Shown in pieces: positions 11,601-22,122 of a stretch of 64,000 nucleotides of DNA. The position numbers and the translations under genes are program-made. Positions within the stretch are counted from its first letter, which is position 1, and each line of letters starts with the position of its first letter. The stretch comes from Halictus rubicundus (lineage: Eukaryota > Arthropoda > Insecta > Hymenoptera > Halictidae), in contig NC_135161.1 in NCBI RefSeq assembly GCF_050948215.1, positions 2,142,830-2,206,829 of the forward strand, written 5' to 3'. The notes under the pieces were generated by a model that was given only the letters and a program-made list of their open reading frames with translations, made no database searches and had not been told where the DNA came from.

Positions 11601-11925
11601 AATCTTTGCGGATAGCTCTTCTTTCAAAATCAGCTCTTTTCAGAGCTACCACAAACGACGAGGGAAACTCTAGCTTCGATTACTTTAAGGATCCACAGTT
11701 TAAAAAGGTTGCAGATATATTTTGACCGAAGGTCCAACAACCGCAGAATATCAATATTGCCAGAATTATGTGGAATAATCTTTGCGGACAGCTCTTCTTT
11801 CAAAATCAGCTCTTTTCAGAGCTACCATAAACGACGAGGGAAGCTTCAGCTTCGAGGATTCACAGTTTAAAAAGGCTGCAGGTATATTTTGACCGAAGGC
11901 CCAACGATTGCGGAATTTCACAGGC
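11578..11925. repeat. 176-bp tandem duplication
   Basis: The segment starting tattgccagaattatgt at 11578 recurs at 11754 with a few substitutions and a short deletion. Both copies run to gaccgaaggtccaac / gaccgaaggcccaac. It directly follows the transposase relic, so it is probably 3' non-coding sequence of that element duplicated in tandem. Confidence 0.8.
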
Positions 11926-11956
11926 GAATTGGCTATAAAATTCGGTACCCTTACTC

Positions 11957-11961
11957 CGCCG
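11957..11961. repeat. Transib target duplication, left (CGCCG)
   Basis: CGCCG abuts the left CACAGTG terminus and is repeated at 14203-14207. CGNCG-type 5-bp duplications are typical of Transib. Confidence 0.75.
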
Positions 11962-14202
11962 CACAGTGGTCTGAGAGCGGCTAAAACTCCATATTTTCAA
12001 GTGTCTTATAAAACGAAATTTGTTATATTTTTTACTAGTAGGGGATTAAATCAAAACGTTTCAAGGATGAATCAAATTCGGCAATTCCATAAAAATGAAT
12101 TAAATTCGGCCATGCTAAGCATACCTAGGTTTCAGAATGAACTCAAGCGCATGTTTGAAAAAACCGTATGCGCCTGTAAAAATAGAAATACGAAAAATAT
12201 TTTTTTTTCTGGCTTACTTCGAGTACTAAGACTCGGAAACAATCGTGGAAACTATTTATTTTTAATTTCTTCAAGCAGTTTTACATGTAATGCCATTAAA
12301 CGTGGAAAAGAGCAACGTTAATGAAGTTTAAAAAGCGATAGCTCCCTTGCGCCAACGTGTGCCAACGTGTGCCAACGTGCGCATGCTAAAAACACGTTTG
12401 TAGATGTCTAAGTAAATAATAAATCCAGAATTATACTGCGGCAACCTGCGGCTTCGCGTTTTATCTCATGAAATGTCGGTGAAAAACGTGGTGTCCCGAG
12501 TGAGGTCAGGTTTGTAGTGGGTCTGGGTACGCCAAAAATGTGCGACCTGAGCCCCACACTACCCCATTCTGGGATGTGCGTAAGGCATTTTCCTCCTCTT
12601 ACTTAAAAAAAAAAGTATACCTTTTTCGTGTAAATAATAAGCTTAATTAAAATGTAAATAACCGTTACCTCTATATCATAAATTTTCATTGAATCTTGTA
12701 CATAAGCGTATTCTTCTCATTTCATTTTATTTTAAATTACATAAAATTATTATTGTTAAAATTAAGTAGTATTTTTTTATGGAGAGGAATTATTTTTTAT
12801 CATTTTTAATCTAAATTGAATTATATTTCATTTTAAATTTATTTTATATTCTGTGACGACTACGCGGCCTCTCGGAAGGACACAATCCTAAACCGAGAGC
12901 GCGGGATCTCTCTGGTCGTCTAAGAATTACACCCCTCTGTAACACTGCTTCCCCGACGAGCAAAGCATTAAAGGAACAGAAGGCTTAAATAAAGACTATG
13001 GGTTCGAATAGTTAAACTATGTATAAGTATATATATTCACGCAAAACAAAGAGAAACAATCGAGCGTACAGCTAACATCACCCGCACGGTTGTAAAGGAC
13101 CGACAAGGCCACGATCGAACAATCGGCAATATTACAACTTGAATAAAATACAACATAAGAATATCACAAATGTAAGAACAACGGAAAGCACTCACCGATA
13201 ACAATATCTCTCTCTCTACACAATAATAGGGATTAAGACCGTCGAAAGAGAGTGATAGTGAAAATACAATCCGCTGGCGAACAGTCACCTAAAAGCTAAA
13301 ATACAAAATAACCCAACGCCAAACGAACACTGTCACGCGAATCGGACTGACGCGGGACTAATGAGGTTAAGATCAAAAGACTAAAATTGTACTTAATCTA
13401 CGAGCACCATGGCTCGGCAAGGCAAATTGAACTACAACTACTTAACGAGAGAACTAGGACTTTCCGCCCGGGCGTTATGGAAACGCGCGTTACGCATTCC
13501 TCTCTTTCCTTCGTACGTTTCGCCAACGGTCGTCGATCGGCGTAGCCCGTGTAAACAAAGAGATCCTTGAACGCTCAACATACCTGAGTCGAACGTTTGG
13601 TGTGTCCGGTTAGGGTGATCCCACAATTGCAATGAATTACCGAACACCCTTACGTTCCCATATTCTACACCACGCATGCCAGCCTCTCCTCGACCGTTGG
13701 TATATTCGCCTTATGTTATGGTCCGACTGACGAGGTCGCTTAATACTAACAAGGTGACGAGCGGGTATCGTTACCTCTATCTTTATCCTAATCTAAATAC
13801 TTAAACATAGCAACGTTTCCGGACGGCGTTGATTCCAAGAAGGGTATTTGTTACTTAAATACATTCAACGCGGAATAAACTAAAATATTATACGACGTCA
13901 AAGGCCACACTGTGATCAATTAGGGAAATCCCACAATTACAAGAATTATCAATCACAGTGCTACCGACGGACAAAGCCAAAATGGTTTTAGAAACTAATA
14001 ATAATTGTTCGGAACGTAACAATTCAATCTATGTGTAAAATTTATTATTTATTATTTATTATTAATCTATTATTTATTTTTTAATTTATTTATTTATTTC
14101 TATCGTGCCCAAGAACAATTAAAAACACTTTCTATCGAGAATTTTTTCGAAATAGAGCTTTCCTAGGGTTTTACCCGTTTTCGGCCTTTTCAGACCACTG
14201 TG
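11962..14202. mobile_element. Transib-type DNA transposon remnant, interrupted by a solo LTR
   Basis: Both ends begin CACAGTGGTCTGA pointing inward (left from 11962; right on the minus strand from 14202). Patchy identity continues for about 30 bases (AAAAC near position 25). The 5-bp flanks are both CGCCG. Terminal CACAGTG resembles the V(D)J recombination heptamer, a hallmark of the Transib family, and CGNCG targets are also characteristic of it. Without the LTR inserted at 12852-14021 the element is about 1.07 kb and has no transposase. A 137-codon frame at 11908-12321 has no recognisable domain. A short segment ending in a run of A at 12606-12614 may be the tail of another small insertion. 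Confidence 0.72.
12852..14021. mobile_element. Solo LTR (1,170 bp)
   Basis: The unit starts TGTGACGAC and ends CGTAACA (TG...CA, with imperfect inverted ends TGTGAC/GTAACA). It is flanked on both sides by the 4-bp direct repeat ATTC (12848-12851 and 14022-14025). It is moderately GC-rich inside AT-rich DNA, contains an aataaag signal near 12989 and has no coding frame or second LTR nearby. This fits a solo LTR left by recombination between two LTRs of an insect LTR retrotransposon, perhaps Gypsy-type. It sits wholly inside the Transib remnant, so it is the younger insertion. Confidence 0.7.
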
Positions 14203-14207
14203 CGCCG
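14203..14207. repeat. Transib target duplication, right (CGCCG)
   Basis: Second copy of CGCCG immediately outside the right terminus ending CCACTGTG at 14202. Confidence 0.75.
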
Positions 14208-15007
14208 CAGTAATTAGCACCGCGTCACGCTGGTACCTGCGCCACCTTTTTTAGCTACTAATAAAACAATAAACGACATAATCAAAAACAGAAAAATAAC
14301 AGTTATAGAACCGAAATAATATCGATTCTCCAGAACCGTGACCGTAACCGATATAAGCCAGAACCGATATTCTCGTAACAGTTACATCATTTCGGTTCTT
14401 CATAACTGTTTCAGTCAGAACCGATATATAACAGTTTGAAATAGCTATTTTCAGAACCCATCCAGTCCCTATCAGGAAAGTATAATTGCGAGCGGCAACG
14501 ACCAAATAGCCAGTAATTATACTCTTTGGATGTGAGAACGAACAGGTCGATGTACACATATAACATGTATCAATGTTTGGAACTATAGCGAGAGGAAAGA
14601 GGTATAGGTTGCGATAGATACCGATAGATTAGGTCGCAAAAACTGTATGGCCTATATGAGAAGAGAAATGATGTTGGCGTTACCGAAAGTCTCGGTAACG
14701 CCTGCAGCGATTTCGAACAATCAATATACCATTTCTTTGCACTAAATGGCACTATTTATTACATCCTGTGTTTCATATTAGGTACTGATCTTTTAATTGC
14801 AAACAATTAATAAAAATGTGATTATTAATAATCACTGTATTATTTTGTGGAATTAGCTATTACTTCAAACAGAATATTTTATCTCTGTTTAAATACAATG
14901 CTTTCTGTTTCTATACTCATTTAAAGCAGAATAAATGCTTTTTCAATTTATATAAATAAACTTTTATTTATTGATAGTAAACAAAATAATAATTGTTGTT
15001 GAAAATT
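14208..15007. other. Spacer with short repeated aaccgatat motifs
   Basis: Between 14310 and 14460 the words aaccgata, taacagtt and their complements recur many times, giving local dyads. No coding frame is convincing. A loosely similar Thr/Val-like repeat text (gttaccgtta, taaccgtt) occurs at 49740-49900. Confidence 0.35.
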
Positions 15008-15023
15008 TAAATACCTATTTAGC
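15008..15023. repeat. Target duplication of the truncated LINE (5' side)
   Basis: taaatacctatttagc is repeated exactly at 16659-16674. Confidence 0.88.
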
Positions 15024-16312
15024 TGGAGAAGTGTGGAGTAAGAAAGGGGTTAACTGAAAGAGTAAAGGAGGTGTATGAGGAAACGGTGAACGTTGTGAGG
15101 ACAAGTAAGGGGGAATCAGGGGAATTCTGGACGGGAGAGGGACTCAGGCAGGGTTGCCCGCTCAGTCCGACTCTGTTCACAATATATATAGCCGACATGG
15201 AGGAAGAATTCAGGAAAGGACTGGTGGGAGGAATAAGAGTGGGAGGAATAAGAGTGGGTGAAGAAAGATTCTGGTCCCTAGCCTATGCAGACGACGTGGT
15301 GGCGGTAGCAAGTAAAGAGGGAGATTTGAAATGCATGATGAAGAGGCTGGAAAGGTACTTGGACAAAAAGGAATTGACGCTAAACACGGAGAAGACTAAA
15401 ATAATGATTTTTAAGAGATGGAGAGAAAAAAAGAAGAAAGCTGCATGGAACTGGAAGAGGGAAACGGTAGAGGAAGTCAAGGAATTCTGTTATTTAGGAA
15501 TAAAGTTTGAAAGCAACGGAAAGATAGCAGGTCACGTAAAGGAAAGGATAAAGAGAGCGAACGTGGTCCTAAATCAAGTATGGGGAATCGGCGAAAGGAA
15601 ATTTAAAAATGATTTTAAAATGAGAATGTTTCTCTTTGATACGTTGGTACTGGGGGTACTCCTATACGGGGTAGAGCTATGGGGCTTTAAGGAGAGAACA
15701 GAAGTAGAAAGGATTCAGCTGAAATATATAAAGTGGACACTTGGTTTGGACGTGCGTACTCCAGGATACTTGGTACTGGAAGAAACAAAAAGGGCGAGGC
15801 TTAGAGTAAAGGCAGGAATTAGGGCATGGAAATACACGGAAGGAGTAAGAAACAGAGCAGGGAGGAAGATAGTCAAGGAATGTCTGAAGGAAAAGGAATC
15901 AGGGAAAGTTCAGGGCGAAAGCGGGAAAGAAAGGTAGGAATACTTAAAGAGAAACGGATGGAGCCAAGCAGGGGTGGAAGAGATGATAAGGCTAGAGATG
16001 GAGGTAGCGGAGAGGCTAAAGGAGAGAGACATTGAGGTACAACGGCAAGAACAATATACAAGGATAGAGCAGTCAAAATATAACAAAAGGTACAAGTTTA
16101 TAAGAGTGGCAGAGTTACCAGAATACCTAAGTAAGGAGGGAAGAGGGGAAAGTCAAAAGTTAGTAGCCCAAGTAAGATGCGGAAATGCAGAAAATTGGAA
16201 CAAATACTGGCTGGGAGACGAAGCAAGAGGATGCGACCTGTGTGGGGACAGGTATGGCAATCTGGAGCATCTAACAAGAGAATGCAGGGAAGGATCAGGA
16301 TGGAGGACATAG
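15024..16312 (+). pseudogene. LINE reverse transcriptase C-terminal half, one frameshift
   Basis: The frame is open from the 5' junction and reads GLRQGCPLSPTLFTIYIADM (motif B), SLAYADDVVAVA (motif C, catalytic YADD), LNTEKTKIMIF, FCYLGIKF and LLYGVELWG. It stops at 15937. The product continues in another frame from about 15930 to 16312 with a Cys/His motif, CDLCGDRYGNLEHLTREC, typical of the LINE C-terminus. Motifs before B are absent because of 5' truncation. Non-functional copy. Confidence 0.82.
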
Positions 16313-16508
16313 TGAGTGGGAGAATAGATTCAAATGTTGAAGCGTGGCTTCAAAAGCTCAGAAAGAAGAGAGATAAGCGAGCAGAAATATAAAGGTAATA
16401 TAAGGAAGCGTAAACCAAAGATAACAGAGTAGGAAATGGTGCAATAATCGGAATAAGAATAGGAACAGGCAGAATATAGGTAGAGTAGTCAGGGTAGGGA
16501 TGGGTGAG

Positions 16509-16512
<4 letters not shown>

Positions 16513-16555
<43 letters not shown>
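16513..16555. repeat. (AG)n microsatellite
   Basis: About 21 uninterrupted AG units lie in the 3' UTR of the truncated LINE. Confidence 0.95.
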
Positions 16556-16558
<3 letters not shown>

Positions 16559-16658
16559 AATGCGTGGATAAGATAGTTATTTTTGTAATCATAGGTTATT
16601 GTAAACCGAGTCCAATTCTTGGCTGTAAGGCTGAATAAAGCAATATTATTATTATTAT

Positions 16659-16674
16659 TAAATACCTATTTAGC
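16659..16674. repeat. Target duplication of the truncated LINE (3' side)
   Basis: Exact copy of the 16 bases at 15008-15023, directly after the (ATT)n tail. Confidence 0.88.
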
Positions 16675-17446
16675 GCTATTTATATCTTGAAATTGATTCA
16701 TATAAACTGTTGTTGGCTTCTTTGAACCTTTTGTTATCAAATACAATTTTTAAAAAGGACGGAAAAATATTCAAAAGATTGTGAAAAAATATTTTAATGA
16801 CAGTTAAACATTACATCCCACATTCAAACTTCCCGCCTGTCGCCATTAACTGTACATCTGGTACAGCAGCGCCATTACAATTACATTCGCGTGGTCGTGC
16901 AACAAGGACGACATCACAGTATTCTGTGACGAAGCTCTACTGTTATATATTTACTGTGACTGCACTGAAAACAAATGTGTTGCAGTTTCTACATAATAAC
17001 AAGAGTTATAATCGGAGTATGATTTTGAAATATTTTTAATCACTACATTACAGATTTTTTGGTAAGAACATACGAATACAATTTAAACAACATTAGTATT
17101 TATTGTAGTTTATATTAATATTGTAGATGTTGGTTTTTAAATCATCTAGACAGTAATTGTAGATTATAATTTGACGATTTGTTATGGTTTCAAAGGTTCT
17201 TCTTTTCGTATTTAACATCGAAATTTGATATTTTGTATTTACATTTGTATAAACAATATTAAACTAGATTATTATTTGCCAAAAATCATTTATTCTTAAA
17301 GGGTATACCTATACTCGTGTATTATGAAATTGTAGTACATTAATAACAAATATCTTAAGAAAGTTTTTTTTTCTAATATCAAATCTATTTTGGTATGATT
17401 TTCTTTTGGTAGCCAAGAATCTTGAATTTGGCAGAAGTTTGTCAAC
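16675..17446. other. Upstream region of CSN5
   Basis: AT-rich spacer that must carry the CSN5 promoter and 5' UTR. No TATA box or initiator could be singled out. Short frames here are not convincing genes. Confidence 0.4.
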
Positions 17447-19396
17447 ATGGCAAGCACTTCTTCAGAGCAAAATAATATTGCACAAAAGACATGGGAAATG
17501 TCAAATAACATTGAGATGATCAGCACTGTTGATGAAATTTATAGATATGATCGGAAAGAACAACAGGACATATTAGCTGCAAAGCCATGGGAAAAGGAGT
17601 ATATATTTTTTATATTAACAGATTAATATTATTTTCTATTTATTATTTATTACATTCTTAAATATTTTTGTGAATTTTATAGCCCTCACTTTTTTAAAGA
17701 CATAAAAATTTCTGCACTGGCATTACTTAAAATGGTTATGCATGCACGTTCTGGAGGCACTTTAGAAGTAATGGGTCTTCTTCTTGGAAAAGTAGCAGCA
17801 AACACAATGATTGTTATGGATTCTTTTGCATTACCTGTCGAAGGAACAGAAACAAGAGTTAATGCTCAAGCCCAAGCTTATGAATATATGTCAGCTTATG
17901 TAGAAGCTGCTAAACAGGTATTTTTATGTGTTTGGAAAATGTATTCAATATATTCTATTTTAATTTATTCTCAAATAATTAAACAACAAATATTGTATAG
18001 GGTACATCTGGAAACTATGTACAAGCACAAGGTTACTCCTCATAAAAAGATAAAAAAGTTGCAGATAACATTTATTCATTTGACACTTAGTTTTAGAGAA
18101 AATCCATTCGATCGTTGTGTAGAGCAGCATATAACGTTATTGTTTTTGTATACATATGATATCTACATGAAATTTATAAATTGCTAGGTTCAAGCGATCA
18201 CGATGAAGATATTTCATCAATCATATTTCACTATACGAATTATAGAATTATTGAAAATAAGGAACAAATAATGCAAAGTAATAAGTACATTCTTGAATAT
18301 TCAGGCATCCATAACTAGACCTTTACAACTTTGCATAAAACAAAATAGACACCATTGTCAACAATTATAAAATGGATTTTTAAATTTAATTTTTTCAAAA
18401 ATTAAGATTCAAACAAAAATATTTTATTTTTTATGCTTTTATTACCTTCTTATGTGGAGTCATCTTGTTTCCGCTTGTACACAATTTTGGGGCACATTCT
18501 GTATATTATATATGCAAAATTTAAAGTCTAAACCAGTAATTAGAAAGTTCTTACTATAAAACTTTTATTGTGGCTGCATGACAAAACTGATGTCAATAAC
18601 TTAAATTTGGATACAGCAAAATATAATGTTCTACAATTAAGTTTATATTGTATTATTGAAAGGTTGGGAGACAAGAGAATGCAATTGGATGGTATCATAG
18701 TCACCCTGGATATGGTTGTTGGTTATCAGGTATCGATGTATCTACTCAAATGCTCAATCAAAACTTTCAAGAACCATTTGTTGCTATTGTTATTGATCCT
18801 GTCAGAACAATATCTGCTGGGAAAGTTTGTTTGGGTGCATTTCGAACTTATCCAAAGGTAACGTATTCATTGTATGAAAAGATTAAAAAGATTGTCGAAA
18901 ACAATCAGAAATTTAATAAGTTGTTTTATAGGGATATAAACCTGCAAATGAAGAACCATCAGAATATCAAACAATCCCATTGAATAAAATCGAGGATTTT
19001 GGTGTTCACTGCAAACAATATTATTCATTAGAAGTGTCTTACTTCAAATCGTCATTAGATAGGCGTTTGTTAGACTCCTTGTGGAATAAATATTGGGTGA
19101 ATACATTAAGTTCTTCCAGCCTTTTAACAAACGCAGACTATACAACAGGACAAATATTTGATTTATCAGACAAATTAGAACAGTCTGAAGTTGCACTTGG
19201 AAGAGGATTTATTTTAGGTGGAACAGCAGATCCCCATGATCGATGTTCAGTAGAAAAATTAATTAAAGCAACAAGAGACAGTTGTAAGACAACAATAGAA
19301 ATTATTCATGGTTTAATGGCACAAATAATTAAAGACAGATTATTCAATCAAGTTGGTTGTAAAAATGCTGTTGACATTCAAGATCAACAACAGTGA
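17447..19396 (+). CDS. COPS5: COP9 signalosome subunit 5 (CSN5/COPS5), deneddylase
   Basis: Four coding exons: 17447-17598, 17683-17917, 18663-18857 and 18932-19396. Phases sum to 349 codons, giving 348 aa against about 334 in human. CSN5 is the metalloprotease subunit of the COP9 signalosome and removes NEDD8 from cullins, which controls cullin-RING ubiquitin ligases in nucleus and cytoplasm. The MPN+/JAMM site is intact: the glutamate in EVMGLLLGK, then HSHPGYGCWLSGID in exon 3 with both histidines, the serine and the aspartate. Other family text includes KISALALLKMVMHARSGG, DPVRTISAGKV and VSYFKSSLDRRLL. The start is the first in-frame ATG and gives the family-typical N-terminus leading to AAKPWEKD. 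All introns are GT-AG. Intron 2 is long and contains a MITE-like insertion. Confidence 0.97.
17997..18506. mobile_element. MITE-like insertion in CSN5 intron 2
   Basis: Near the left end the text has atgtacaagcacaaggttactcctcataaaaag. Its inverted counterpart near 18445-18500 is tgtacaagcggaaac...gactccacataagaagg when read on the minus strand. The outermost bases (ggtacatctgg and cagaatgtgcccc) match more weakly. I infer an old terminal-inverted-repeat element of about 510 bp. Flanking TATA/TATA is compatible with a TA-type target, but AT-richness makes this weak. Confidence 0.45.
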
Positions 19397-22122
19397 ATTT
19401 TATGCATAAAGTATAAATATTATTAAAAAAGTAATTGTAATTAATGTATGGAAAATTTGTAACAACAACAAAATACACATAAGCGCCTGATTTGGATTTC
19501 TTTTTTATTACAAGTATTACTTTCTTTATTAATATACAGTCCAATAAAAACTATCTCATATTGATGACAACAGAAGTGAAATATTAATAATAATGTTCTA
19601 AAAGATTAATGGAATAAAAATACATTTTATTTTCACACCTCGATTCTAGAAAGTATATATACATTATCTGTATCATTATTCAATATCTTCACAGTTGATA
19701 AATATATATGTATATGTATGTATGCGTATGTACGTATATACTCACACATATATACATATACATATATATTTATAAAACTAATATAATATTGAGAACAAGT
19801 AGGCAGAGAACACCCCACTGAAGGGCTGACACTGTGTCACAGACTTAGGACAAGGCCACTCAGAAACACACCCACCTGTTCTAGAATTATACACCTTTGC
19901 ATTCATAGCGCACAACATATAAGGGACGGAGCTAAAATGCATACAATTATATTGATAATATACTTACAGGTATGTTATGATATTTACGATCTTAAGAGAA
20001 ATTCAGGAGAAACATAGTGAAATTCTTTTTCAGTTATTCAGCCAAAATACTAGATTTTTTTATATTATTAGACCTATTGATACTTAAAAAACTATATGTC
20101 CATATAGTATTATAGTAAAGTAAACTAAATACAATTTTAAGTACAACTGTGTACCTTAACTTCATTTACATAAAATCTTGGAAAAAATATTTTCAAGATC
20201 ACTATTGCTACTTTTTACGCATGTCACTTTTGTTTTACTTTTCTTTGATATAGACGTACGATTTTCGTCGAGCTTTTGTTTCTCACAAAACGTGAAATGT
20301 CGTGTATAAAAAAATATGAATTTTTCGAAAGGAGTTCAATTCACCCGTACAATTTTTAAATTCATTAAATTGTAAGAGAGGAAATCGTGAGCCTTGTCGA
20401 ACTCAATATTTCATTATAAGTATTTCAAGAAGTTCTATAAGAAAAAGGAATGTAAAAATACTTTTCTGTATAATAATGTTTATTGAAACTTTTACTATTT
20501 ACGAAAATTTGTTGAGTGTCTCAGAAATTACGGCACTCAAAAACAAAAAAATTTGCTTCGTTTATCTTAAAATTAATATTTAAAGTCAAATAGTATTCGT
20601 TATATTTTCAAGATAATATTTTTATTATATTGCAATATAAAATTCACGTTGAAATGATTTTACGTAATTTTAGCAGCAACAGTCCATGAGTTTTTAATTA
20701 TGTTAGTAAACCTGTGATATACTTTTGAAGCAATATTTTTCCAATATACGTATTAATGTTTATGAGAATTTCACTTTCCTTACGATGGAGAAAATTTTGT
20801 TGAATATTTCATACGATTTAATCAACGAATCTGCCTCTAAAAAATAATACGACAATCAGCCCTCCAATGGCATCACATACTCCAGATACATTCAAAACTG
20901 TATAAACGTCACACATAATAGACGTAAATGTAAAGTGTAACAAACATACACGGACATGTACATGCATTTATATATTATACACCCCCCACCCCCACCCCCT
21001 AAACAAAATTTGAGTGACAGAAGCATGAGTTTTTCTATTAATTATTGAAATGACAATTATATCATAAATATATATAGTAGAGGACCCCATTTTACACTTT
21101 TTATAATAAGAATTTAATCACTCCTATATTACTGCAATTATTTATGTATTTACAAGGCATTCGCGTTCATGTATTACTTACAAATATAGGTAGAAAAGAT
21201 CAATTATTACAGCAAGATTTGAGTGCTTGTTGTTGATAATTGGGCAGCAACATTTTAACAGACAAACACCTTTCACTATCAATATTTGTGTGATTTTACT
21301 ATGTTCTGTTATATGTCTTTTTTGCAACCAGTTTTTCTTTAAACTATCTTAAACAAGAAATATAAGCTAAATCAGAAGCCATAAGATTATAAAATCAACA
21401 GATCAAATAACAATGTTGCATGTAGTATTATTGTTTTATGTTTCTATATTCAATTAGAGAAAATATTTACATCTCTCTCATACATGCAGCATAGTACAGA
21501 GAAATTTTACATTCCTTTCTTTGTTTTCAAACTTAATCGTTTCATTCTATCAATACATCTATTACTTTTGAAAAACTTTAAAATGAATATCATCATTCCA
21601 TCTGCCCAACAAGCGTCATATAAATTAATTACAAATGTATTTATATAATAAATGATCTAAGTATGACGGTTAATGAACAATGTTTTAAAATTAAAGAGAA
21701 TACGTTTATATTGTGGAAATGTTTTTAAAAATTTGAAAAGTATTTTGTTATTGTATACAATGAAGATATTAAAATACTCTTTTCTTTGAAACATGTTTAC
21801 AAAAACTGTTATACGAGATATAATGAGAAGTGTACATTTTCTGCAAATTTAAAGTATGATTAGTGAGCAGATGAAACATACTCTTATGTATGTTACAAAA
21901 ACAAAAGAATTAAAATTCATTAGAAGTCTGTATCTTATCAAATTCGTACCATGTATGATCCATTATCGATTTAATTAATCGGAAATCTTTTTGTCAAACA
22001 TATCCTTTTATCAGTATGCTTCTTTTTACCCAATAAAGAAATGAAATTGAGTTCAGTCTATTTCAAACTCAATTACTTATTTAGACAGGCATATGTACAA
22101 TTGTCTTCCTTGATATATGTTG
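19397..22122. other. Convergent intergenic region between CSN5 and AP1G1
   Basis: Both genes end here (CSN5 on plus, AP1G1 on minus). A polyadenylation-like aataaa lies at 19541-19547. A (TA)n/(TATG)n-rich microsatellite spans about 19697-19770 and a C-rich tract lies near 20984-21000. The rest is AT-rich and no other gene was recognised; it probably includes both 3' UTRs. Confidence 0.5.

Larger units (their letters stand above)
15024..16658 (+). mobile_element. 5'-truncated non-LTR retrotransposon
   Basis: A 1.6-kb LINE fragment begins in the middle of the reverse transcriptase directly after a 16-bp target duplication. It ends with an aataaag signal, an (ATT)n tail and the second copy of the duplication. 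Purine-rich coding strand and Lys/Glu-rich protein distinguish it from its flanks. Tails of TAA/ATT repeats are known in the I group of LINEs, but the clade is not settled here. Confidence 0.85.

Noticed and set aside
11908..12321. 137-codon plus-strand frame
   Set aside because: It crosses the left Transib terminus, has no recognised domain and has low-complexity AT-rich text; probably chance.
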